The notes below the pieces were generated by a model, which saw nothing but the letters and a program-made list of their open reading frames with translations, did no database searches and was not told the DNA's origin. From assembly GCA_910585485.1 (NCBI GenBank), contig CAJUEZ010000042.1, positions 1 through 16,091 of the forward strand: a DNA stretch of 16,091 nucleotides, in the 5' to 3' direction. Source of the stretch: an uncultured Clostridia bacterium. GTDB lineage: Bacteria; Bacillota; Clostridia; UBA1381. Position 1 is the first letter of the stretch. Every line of letters begins with the position of its first letter. This document shows positions 1 through 6,028 of the stretch, piece by piece. The translations under genes were made by a program, and so were the position numbers.

Positions 1-58
1 CCCTCATATTTCTCCTATTAGTAGATGGTAATCTATATTATATATTTTAGATTACACT

Positions 59-86
59 TTGTCAAGAGGCACAAGCCATTTATAGA
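59..86 (+). promoter_or_regulatory. Candidate promoter for tnpW-tnpX
   Basis: TTGTCA at 59-64 matches the -35 consensus at 5 of 6 positions. TATAGA at 81-86 matches the -10 at 4 of 6, with a 16-bp spacer. The predicted start near 93 would leave a leader of about 60 nt before the tnpW Shine-Dalgarno. An imperfect 12-bp inverted repeat (63-74 with 125-136, 11 of 12 pairs) begins inside the promoter, so it could be an operator or a leader hairpin. In Tn4451 the tnpX promoter forms at the circular joint, so a promoter in this place would differ from, or add to, that arrangement. Confidence 0.35.
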
Positions 87-171
87 TGTATTTCGGGTAG
101 AAGCGAATATATTTATGCTTGGTATTGTGCCTTTTGTCGTATTCAAAAACACCAAAAGGAGGACACAATAT

Positions 172-360
172 ATGAATAAAGATTATATTTTTATGAGCAA
201 GAGAATTGGAACGACTACATATAAAGTTAAGATTTATCTTAATAATAATTCAACAGAAACTATGGAGGACAAAATTCTACGAATTGTTACAAATCACCCA
301 TTGGCAAATGACGGAAAGTGTGATATAATGAAATCACCACAAATGAGCCGTTCAGCCTGA
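172..360 (+). CDS. tnpW: TnpW-like small transposon-encoded protein
   Basis: A 62-residue protein resembling the TnpW family of Tn4451-like elements. The recognisable core is the stretch from MSKRIGTTTY through STETMEDKILRI to the C-terminal SPQMSRSA. Its biochemical role is unknown; the family is found beside large serine recombinases. The frame is open from an ATG at 25, but ATG 172 is preferred: it has a strong AAAAGGAGGA ribosome site at 154-163 with good spacing, and family-like sequence begins only there. The gene ends 11 bp before tnpX, so the two are almost certainly co-transcribed. No membrane segment or DNA-binding motif is evident. Confidence 0.8.
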   Translation: MNKDYIFMSKRIGTTTYKVKIYLNNNSTETMEDKILRIVTNHPLANDGKCDIMKSPQMSRSA

Positions 361-371
361 AAGGAGTTATT

Positions 372-2210
372 ATGATAACAAACAACAGGCAAACGGAAGC
401 AAGGATAGCTAATTATCTTGCAGATGATAAAATTGACGCTCTTTATGAGCGTTTATCACGAGATGATGAGTTATCCGGTGAAAGCAACAGCATTGTAAAT
501 CAAAAAACTATGCTTGAAAATTACGCAGCACAGAACGGGTTTACGAATATTCGGCATTATACCGATGATGGATATTCAGGCGGTAATTTCGAGCGTCCCG
601 CTTGGAAACAGCTTGTCGCTGATATTGAAAGCGGCAAGGTCAGAACGGTAATCGCAAAAGATATGTCGCGTATTGGCAGAGATTATTTACAGACGGGATT
701 TTATACGGAAATACTGTTCAGAGAAAACGGAGTAAGATTTATTGCTATCTCAAACGGAGTTGACAGCAGTAATCAGGCAAGCAACGAGTTTGCGCCGTTC
801 CTCAATATTATGAATGAATGGTATTTGCGTGATTGCAGCCGCAAACAGATTGCGTCATACAAGGTCAGAGGAAACGCGGGCAAACACACAGGCAGCCACG
901 CTATTTATGGCTACAAGAAATCGCCTGACGATAAAAACCAATGGCTTATTGATGATGAAGCGGCAGAGGTTGTTAAACGAATATTCAATTTGTGTATAGA
1001 GGGTTACGGAGTAAGTCAGATTGCAAAAATCTTAATGAATGAAAAGGTAGAGCGTCCGTCCTACTATATGGCAAAAAGAAATCAAGGCACACGACAAAAT
1101 GATGTGGACTTGGAACACCCTTATGATTGGTCGGCGGCTACCGTTGCACAAATAATATCAAAGCCTGAATATATCGGTCATACCGTTAATTTCCGTTCAT
1201 ATAAGGAAAACTACAAGACAAAAAAGCAAATCAAGCGTTCCGCTGATGAATGGAAAGTCTTTGAGAATACTCACGAAGCTATAATTGACAAGGAAACTTG
1301 GGAGCTTGCACAGGAATTGCGGAAAACACCGCGCCGTTCCCCTGCTACCGATATAACGGATATAGCAAATCCGTTTACAGGACTTCTGTATTGCGCTGAT
1401 TGCGGAAAGAAAATGCACAACCATAGAAATAAATGCAGAGCTACTAAGGCAGGAAAAGGGATTGACCCGATAACAGGGCTTTACCCATACGAAAGCTATG
1501 AATGTGCAAGTTATGACCTATCGCATACACACAGCTATACAAATTGTTTCAGCCATTATATAAACTCAAAATCGGTTTATATGCTAACTTTGGAAACAAT
1601 CAAATATGTAAGCAAATATGCTATTTCCAATAAAGCGGAGTTTATCGAAAAGGTAAAAGAAGCGTCAAGGGTAAAGCAGCTTGAAGAAGCAAAGGACACA
1701 AAGAAAAAATTAAGACGCGACAAGAAACGATATGACGAGCTTGACACGCTTATAAAACGGTTATATGAGTCTTTCGTAAAAGAGCAGTTTTCCGAACAGC
1801 GTTTTGAAATGCTTTTATCAGAGTATGAAAAAGAACAGAAGCAGTTAAAAACGGAGATTGAACAGACGGAAACAGAATTAAAGATTTACGAGGAAGATAA
1901 CGAGAAAATCGAAAAATTCCTTGAGCTTGCAGAACGATATACAGATTTTTCGGTGCTGACCGCGCCTATGGTAAATGAATTTATAGATAAAATCATTATT
2001 CACGCTCCCGACAAGTCGAGCGGAGAACGGACTCAAGAGGTAGAAATCTATCTGAAATTTATCGGTAAATTTGATATTCCAATGCAAGAGCTAACAAAAG
2101 ATGAATTGACACAAATGGAAAAAGAAAGTATTAGACGGCAAAGACACCGCGACGCTGCAAACCGTTATAATGCAAAAAAGCGAAAAGAAAAAGCGGAGCA
2201 ATCCGCATAA
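372..2210 (+). CDS. tnpX: Large serine recombinase (TnpX/TndX family)
   Basis: Site-specific recombinase expected to excise the element as a circle and insert it elsewhere through a serine-DNA link. The 612-residue protein has an N-terminal resolvase domain (about 20-165) with catalytic Ser29 in YERLSRDDE and the active-site arginines R100 and R103 in MSRIGRDY. A recombinase domain follows (about 170-330). A zinc ribbon comes next, with C341 and C344 in YCADCG, then C378 and C392. A charged coiled coil spans about 420-530, and a DUF4368-like tail ends in many Lys/Arg residues. It is somewhat shorter than the roughly 700 residues of Tn4451 TnpX, but no domain is missing. An AAAGGAG site overlaps the end of tnpW and sets the ATG at 372. 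A strong terminator follows. All key residues are present, so it is probably active. Confidence 0.95.
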   Translation: MITNNRQTEARIANYLADDKIDALYERLSRDDELSGESNSIVNQKTMLENYAAQNGFTNIRHYTDDGYSGGNFERPAWKQLVADIESGKVRTVIAKDMSRIGRDYLQTGFYTEILFRENGVRFIAISNGVDSSNQASNEFAPFLNIMNEWYLRDCSRKQIASYKVRGNAGKHTGSHAIYGYKKSPDDKNQWLIDDEAAEVVKRIFNLCIEGYGVSQIAKILMNEKVERPSYYMAKRNQGTRQNDVDLEHPYDWSAATVAQIISKPEYIGHTVNFRSYKENYKTKKQIKRSADEWKVFENTHEAIIDKETWELAQELRKTPRRSPATDITDIANPFTGLLYCADCGKKMHNHRNKCRATKAGKGIDPITGLYPYESYECASYDLSHTHSYTNCFSHYINSKSVYMLTLETIKYVSKYAISNKAEFIEKVKEASRVKQLEEAKDTKKKLRRDKKRYDELDTLIKRLYESFVKEQFSEQRFEMLLSEYEKEQKQLKTEIEQTETELKIYEEDNEKIEKFLELAERYTDFSVLTAPMVNEFIDKIIIHAPDKSSGERTQEVEIYLKFIGKFDIPMQELTKDELTQMEKESIRRQRHRDAANRYNAKKRKEKAEQSA

Positions 2211-2223
2211 TACAAACAAATTC

Positions 2224-2260
2224 GAGCGACTTATGAGAAATCATAAGTCGCTCTTTTAAT
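2224..2260 (+). terminator. Rho-independent terminator after tnpX
   Basis: A perfect 13-bp stem (2224-2236 with 2241-2253) with a GAAA tetraloop is followed by TTTTAATTTT. It begins 14 bp after the tnpX stop and ends only about 24 bp before the parM-like start. ParM-like expression must therefore rely on read-through or on a promoter inside tnpX or the terminator. Confidence 0.9.
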
Positions 2261-2283
2261 TTTCAGAAATGGAGGATTTTATT

Positions 2284-3204
2284 ATGACAAACAATACAAT
2301 AATTATAGGAATAGACCACGGGTACGGTAATATCAGAACGGCTCACACCTGTTTTAAGGCAGGTGTTGCCGCCTATGATAAAGAGCCGACATTCAAAAAT
2401 AATATGCTGATATATAATGATAAATATTATATTATCGGCGAGGAACACAAGGAATTTATATCCGACAAGATGTTGGATAACGATTACTATATTCTCACTC
2501 TTGCGGCTATTGCAAGAGAAATGAATATACGGAAAATCACATCTGCAAATGTTCATATTGCGGCAGGCTTGCCGCTTACTTGGGTTAGTGAACAGAAAGA
2601 GGAATTTAAGCGGTACTTATTACAGAACGAAACAGCAGATTTTAATTTTAAGGGTACGGATTATAATATTGAGTTTGTCGGCGCGGATATATTTCCGCAG
2701 GGCTTTTCTGCTGTCGCTGACAGCTTGCGAGAATTTAAAGGTGTGAATATGCTTGCCGATATTGGCAACGGTACAATGAATGTTATGTATATAAACGAGT
2801 GCAGACCGTCCGAGAAGAAATGCTTTACAGAAAAGTACGGCACAAATCAGTGTATGCTTGCTGTCCGTGAAAATCTGATGAAGCTGTACGGTGTTAATAT
2901 TGATGAAACGGTACTTGAAAGAGTAATCAAAACAGGAACAGCGGATATAAGCGAAAGGTACTTAACCGCTATTACAGAAACGGCAAGAGAATATGTAAAC
3001 GGTATTTTCCGCATACTTCGTGAACACGGATATGATGAGGAACTTATGCGTCTATATATTGTCGGTGGCGGCGGCTGTATGGTAAAGAATTTTGGTGAAT
3101 TTAACGCAGAGCGTGTAATCATCAATGACGATATTTGCGCTACTGCAAAAGGTTATGAAATGCTTGCACAGCGTAAGCTGAAAAGAAACGGCGGTGTGCT
3201 ATGA
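2284..3204 (+). CDS. parM: ParM/StbA-like actin-fold segregation ATPase
   Basis: A 306-residue member of the bacterial actin-like (ParM/StbA/Alp) superfamily. Such proteins polymerise with ATP and push copies of a circular replicon apart. The nucleotide-binding signature is visible: phosphate-1 loop IGIDHGYGN at about 8-16, phosphate-2 loop LADIGNGTMN at 157-166, and the adenosine loop YIVGGGGCM at about 258-266. An in-frame ATG at 2269 lies on top of the Shine-Dalgarno GGAGG (2271-2275). The start used must therefore be ATG 2284, 8 nt after that site. The stop overlaps the next start (ATGA), so the two proteins are translationally coupled as in par operons. The family call is firm. A role in segregating an excised, possibly replicating, element form is inferred. 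Confidence 0.85.
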   Translation: MTNNTIIIGIDHGYGNIRTAHTCFKAGVAAYDKEPTFKNNMLIYNDKYYIIGEEHKEFISDKMLDNDYYILTLAAIAREMNIRKITSANVHIAAGLPLTWVSEQKEEFKRYLLQNETADFNFKGTDYNIEFVGADIFPQGFSAVADSLREFKGVNMLADIGNGTMNVMYINECRPSEKKCFTEKYGTNQCMLAVRENLMKLYGVNIDETVLERVIKTGTADISERYLTAITETAREYVNGIFRILREHGYDEELMRLYIVGGGGCMVKNFGEFNAERVIINDDICATAKGYEMLAQRKLKRNGGVL

Positions 3205-3587
3205 GCAGAAAGATTATAAATACCAATATCCGCTTAAACCTTGAAAATGACGCTGACCGTCAGGCTTGGGAGTATTTACAGGGTATGGACAGAAAGAAAT
3301 ACAAATCATACAGCAGAGCGGTTGTGATAGCTTTAAATGAGTATTTCAGTAAACAGGAACAGCTTATTGCAGACCCTTATCTTGAAACAAGAGAAAAGGA
3401 AGATAGATTTTTACAAAAGATAATAGATACAATCAAAACAGAATTGAAAAACTGTTCATCACTTGGAATTATAAGCGGTATTGCACAGTTATTAAACGCT
3501 GAACAACCTAAGACGGAATTAGCTGATACAACAGACAATAATGATGAATATGCCGATACTGCTCTTGATTTTGCAGACGGTTTTTAA
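3201..3587 (+). CDS. ParR/StbB-like partition adaptor (putative)
   Basis: A 128-residue protein whose start overlaps the parM-like stop by 4 bp. Residues about 5-50 (TNIRLNLENDADRQAWEYL, then SYSRAVVIALNEYF) look like a ribbon-helix-helix DNA-binding unit: a short beta strand followed by two helices. The tail is long and charged, ends in an acidic segment (about 105-126) and finishes in DGF. In par systems the gene behind ParM encodes the centromere-binding adaptor, whose tail contacts the filament. Gene order and fold fit that role; sequence similarity alone does not prove it. The palindrome and TTACTG cluster directly downstream (3590-3717) are the obvious candidate binding sites. No stand-alone Shine-Dalgarno is clear, so translational coupling is likely. 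Confidence 0.7.
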   Translation: MSRKIINTNIRLNLENDADRQAWEYLQGMDRKKYKSYSRAVVIALNEYFSKQEQLIADPYLETREKEDRFLQKIIDTIKTELKNCSSLGIISGIAQLLNAEQPKTELADTTDNNDEYADTALDFADGF

Positions 3588-3589
3588 TC

Positions 3590-3717
3590 AGCAGTAAATC
3601 AAGCTGATTTACTGCTACAAAACATCATAATAACAGTAAAAAATATAGCGGTTACTGCCATTTTCAGATGTTTTTCTGAATTTATGGCGGTTACTGCTAT
3701 TTTTATTATTTTTACTG
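3590..3717. repeat. TTACTG repeat/palindrome cluster, candidate centromere or operator
   Basis: TTACTG or its complement CAGTAA occurs six times in 126 bp: CAGTAA at 3592 and 3634, TTACTG at 3609, 3652, 3691 and 3712. The first pair lies in a perfect 12-bp stem with a 3-nt loop (3590-3601 with 3605-3616), which lacks a following T tract. GCGGTTACTGC is repeated directly at 3648 and 3688. ACAGTAAAAA near 3633 is complementary to TTTTTACTGT near 3709, so the second part is also a nested inverted structure. The position, directly after the ParR-like gene and before the DUF3847 gene, suits a parC site or an operator for one of them. Confidence 0.5.
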
Positions 3718-3754
3718 TCAATTCTATATATTTTAACAGAAAGAGGTGCTATTT

Positions 3755-3955
3755 ATGACAGAGAATGAAAAAAGATTATTGCAGGAGAAACACAGGCTTG
3801 AACAAGCACAAAACCGAAACAGAGTTAAAGAGCGAAAGGCTCGGACAAGGCGGCTTATTCAAGAGGGTGCAATTTTAGAAAAGGTTATACCTAACATCAC
3901 AGCTATTGAGCTTGAAAATTTAGAGGATTATATCTTACATATTTTAAAGCGATAG
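3755..3955 (+). CDS. DUF3847 family small protein
   Basis: A 66-residue, very basic, mostly helical protein (MTENEKRLLQEKHRLEQAQNR, then a KERKARTRR stretch, then a hydrophobic C-terminal helix). It resembles DUF3847, a family commonly found just upstream of MobA/MobL relaxase genes in Clostridial elements. The function is not established. Its place before the oriT suggests an accessory role in DNA processing or in regulating mobilisation, which is inference. A GTG at 3746 would add three residues but lies inside the AGAGGTG ribosome site, so ATG 3755 is chosen. A terminator follows closely. Confidence 0.75.
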   Translation: MTENEKRLLQEKHRLEQAQNRNRVKERKARTRRLIQEGAILEKVIPNITAIELENLEDYILHILKR

Positions 3956-3966
3956 CGTTATTATGG

Positions 3967-3998
3967 GCGTTCCGATTTTCGGAACGCTCTCTTTTTTA
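3967..3998 (+). terminator. Rho-independent terminator after the DUF3847 gene
   Basis: A perfect 9-bp GC-rich stem (3967-3975 with 3979-3987) with a TTT loop is followed by TCTCTTTTTTAT. It ends the par/DUF3847 transcript immediately before the oriT. Confidence 0.9.
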
Positions 3999-4004
3999 TC
4001 CCGA

Positions 4005-4038
4005 AGGGCGCACTTACTCACCACTTTTCAAGTGGTGG
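4005..4038 (-). other. oriT: Origin of transfer, MOBQ (RSF1010-like) type
   Basis: Read on the minus strand, 4016-4005 is TAAGTGCGCCCT. This matches the conserved nick region of the RSF1010/R1162, pSC101 and pTF1 group of origins. As in those origins, it is preceded 2 nt upstream by an inverted repeat: a perfect 8-bp stem, CACCACTT at 4019-4026 paired with AAGTGGTG at 4030-4037, with a 3-nt loop. The MobA/MobL relaxase that should cut here is encoded 255 bp away on the + strand. The exact nick position is not claimed. Confidence 0.85.
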
Positions 4039-4040
4039 TA

Positions 4041-4276
4041 TCGCCTGCGGCGAACGGCGTTCCTGCGGAAAGCTCGTCAAATTCGCTGTCGCTCATTCGC
4101 CGTACAGCCGAACGCAATCATAATTGATTGCTCTGCATTGATAATCTCAATGCAAAATGAGCGTTGCTCATTTATCGGCTGTGTGCTAAAACCTGTCCCC
4201 GACAGCTTTTAGCCTTTGGACGCAAAGCGTCATTTCTTTTTCAGAAAAAGAAACAAAAACAGCCTACACTGTAGGC
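4041..4276. repeat. Hairpin array between oriT and mobL
   Basis: The 337-bp space between the DUF3847 gene and mobL holds no gene but is packed with inverted repeats. Besides the terminator and the oriT stem, short hairpins lie at 4041-4053, 4060-4070, 4114-4131 (7 bp), 4134-4154 (8 bp), 4155-4173 (8 bp), 4185-4213 (7+5 bp with one mismatch), 4219-4231 (5 bp), 4233-4253 (9 bp) and 4262-4276 (6 bp). The stems ACAGCCG (4104-4110) and CGGCTGT (4176-4182) close over three of these hairpins and give a 79-nt cloverleaf-like fold. Likely roles are relaxosome binding or a single-strand initiation site for complementary-strand synthesis after transfer. This is inference from position and structure. 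Confidence 0.65.
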
Positions 4277-4292
4277 AGAAAGGAAAATCGTA

Positions 4293-5978
4293 ATGGCAAT
4301 TTATCATTTTGAAGCAAAGGTAATTACGCGCGGAACAGGTCGCTCGGTTGTAGCCGCTGCCGCTTATGCGTCCTGTTCACGGATATATAACGATTATGAC
4401 GGTGTTCAACACGATTATACCCGTAAGCAAGGTTGTGTTTATAGCGAAATATTTTTACCGCCAAACGCACCTACGGAATGGCAGGACAGAGCAGAACTAT
4501 GGAACGCTGTCGAAGCTGCCGAAAAAAGTAAAGACAGCAGACTTGCAAGAGAACTGATAGTTGCCTTGCCGGTTGAATTACAGCTTGATGAATGGAAGTC
4601 AATACTCAAAAATTTTATTACAGAAAATTGTGTTGACAAGGGTATGTGTGCCGATGTAAATATTCACGATACAGACGGACACAATCCCCACGCGCATATT
4701 CTTTTAACGGTACGCCCTCTTGATGAAAAAGGCAAGTGGCAGTCCAAAACACAGAAAGAATATCTTTGTAAACGCGGTGATGATGAACAAGGATTTACGG
4801 CTGATGAATTTAAGGCGGCGCAAGCTAACGGTTGGGAAAAACAATATCAGTATTTTGTTGGTAAAAAGAAAGTATATATGACACCTTCCAAAGCTAAATT
4901 ACAAAATTTAGAACGAGTATCTAAAAATCCGAAAAGTACACGATATGGCAGACAAAATCCTATATGCGCCGAATGGAACAATGAAGAACAAGTTTTACAG
5001 TGGCGCAAGGCATGGGAAGATGTTACTAATTTTGAATTGGAGCGGAAACGGATTGACGAGCGTATTGACTGTCGCAGCTTTAAAACGCGCGGCATTGATG
5101 AACAGCCGACAATTCACGAGGGTGTTACCGCGCGTATTATCGAACAGCGCGGAGGTGTTTCCGAACGTTGTAAGATGAATAGGCAAATTAAAGAGGATAA
5201 CTTATTATTGCGTAAGTTGAAAAAGTTAGTTAACAGCCTTGAAAATACTGCCGCTAAAATTGCAGAAAAATTAGAGAATATCCGAAACACTATGATTACG
5301 CTAAAATATAAATTTATATTCAATAAAAAGCAGATTAAACAGGTGGATTTTGAAAGACAACTTACACCAAATTTAATTAAACAATTCAGAAAGTTATCGG
5401 CAGAAATTGAACAGAAAACAGCGGAGCATAAGAATGTAAAAGCCGAAAAAGACGCTTGCAGCCCATTAAATATATTCAGGCAAAATCTGTTGTCAAAACA
5501 GCTTGAAATACTATCAAAGGAAATCAAAAAACTGCAATCTGATAAAGAATTTGTCATGTTTGAATTGGGTTGTAAAACCGAAAATGATGTTAATGTAGTA
5601 GAGCAAAATTATAAATATAATCTTGATGTTGCCAAGAAGTTAAAGGTTCAAAATTTTGATTTACAGACAGAATACAAAGCAGAAAAGGAAAATTATATTG
5701 AAATTAAAAACAATATACCGCCCGAAAGTATATCAGCCGTACAAGCGGAACGAACAGAAATCCAAGCTGACGGAATACGGCAGACACGCAAGAAGTTAGA
5801 GCATATCTATAAAGATAAATTTAATGATGATATATTTGCAGAATCACAAAATATTGTCAATAACGGTGTAAGCGAAAAGGCTTTGAAAAAATCGCTTGTT
5901 GGGCAGATAGAACATGGCAAGAAACAACAGCAGAAAACAACTTCTCATAGGAGCAGAAATCACGAATACGAAATTTAA
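4293..5978 (+). CDS. mobL: MobA/MobL family relaxase
   Basis: A 561-residue relaxase of the MOBQ class. It nicks oriT, stays linked to the 5' end through a tyrosine and pilots the strand into the recipient. The N-terminal domain (about 1-230) is typical. It has the predicted catalytic Tyr25 in VVAAAAYASCSRI, the same residue number as in RSF1010 MobA. The metal-binding histidines are in HDTDGHNPHAHI (H125, H133, H135). The rest, about 290-500, is Lys/Glu-rich and largely coiled coil, with a basic tail. No primase or helicase domain is present, unlike RSF1010 MobA. An AAAGGA site at 4279-4284 sets the start at ATG 4293. The oriT lies just upstream, and a bidirectional terminator begins 2 bp after the stop. 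Confidence 0.93.
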   Translation: MAIYHFEAKVITRGTGRSVVAAAAYASCSRIYNDYDGVQHDYTRKQGCVYSEIFLPPNAPTEWQDRAELWNAVEAAEKSKDSRLARELIVALPVELQLDEWKSILKNFITENCVDKGMCADVNIHDTDGHNPHAHILLTVRPLDEKGKWQSKTQKEYLCKRGDDEQGFTADEFKAAQANGWEKQYQYFVGKKKVYMTPSKAKLQNLERVSKNPKSTRYGRQNPICAEWNNEEQVLQWRKAWEDVTNFELERKRIDERIDCRSFKTRGIDEQPTIHEGVTARIIEQRGGVSERCKMNRQIKEDNLLLRKLKKLVNSLENTAAKIAEKLENIRNTMITLKYKFIFNKKQIKQVDFERQLTPNLIKQFRKLSAEIEQKTAEHKNVKAEKDACSPLNIFRQNLLSKQLEILSKEIKKLQSDKEFVMFELGCKTENDVNVVEQNYKYNLDVAKKLKVQNFDLQTEYKAEKENYIEIKNNIPPESISAVQAERTEIQADGIRQTRKKLEHIYKDKFNDDIFAESQNIVNNGVSEKALKKSLVGQIEHGKKQQQKTTSHRSRNHEYEI

Positions 5979-5979
5979 T

Positions 5980-6027
5980 ACAGCCTTAATTCATACAACA
6001 ATGAATTAAGGCTGTTATTGTATTTTA
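5980..6027. terminator. Bidirectional terminator between mobL and the cobalamin operon
   Basis: A perfect 15-bp stem (5980-5994 with 6001-6015) with a 6-nt ACAACA loop. On the + strand it is followed by TATTGTATTTTAT, on the - strand by ATTAAATTT. It sits in the 50-bp gap between the convergent stops of mobL and the GLUG/PEGA-like gene and probably serves both. Confidence 0.85.
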
Positions 6028-6028
6028 T

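Larger units (their letters stand above)
1..5978. mobile_element. Core of a Tn4451/Tn5397-type mobilizable element
   Basis: A co-directional set of genes is typical of integrative mobilizable elements of Clostridia: tnpW, a large serine recombinase, a ParM/ParR-like pair, DUF3847, an oriT and a MobA/MobL relaxase. No type IV secretion genes or replication initiator are visible, so transfer would need a helper. The recombinase of this family usually sits close to one end, so the left end is probably near or just before position 1. The right end is not obvious. The gap after mobL is only 50 bp and is filled by a shared terminator, so the element may continue through the cobalamin operon to about 15.2-15.3 kb. 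The coordinates given cover only the part that is certain. Confidence 0.75.

Noticed and set aside
25..171. N-terminal extension of tnpW from ATG 25
   Set aside because: There is no ribosome site at 25, the added sequence does not look like the TnpW family, and a strong AAAAGGAGGA site points to ATG 172.
2341..2372. Hairpin CACCTG...CAGGTG early in the parM-like gene
   Set aside because: Short 6-bp stem within coding sequence; no reason to treat it as a regulatory site.
4104..4182. tRNA gene suggested by the cloverleaf-like fold
   Set aside because: The size is tRNA-like, but the D, anticodon and T-loop consensus bases are missing and all three arms have unsuitable stems and loops.
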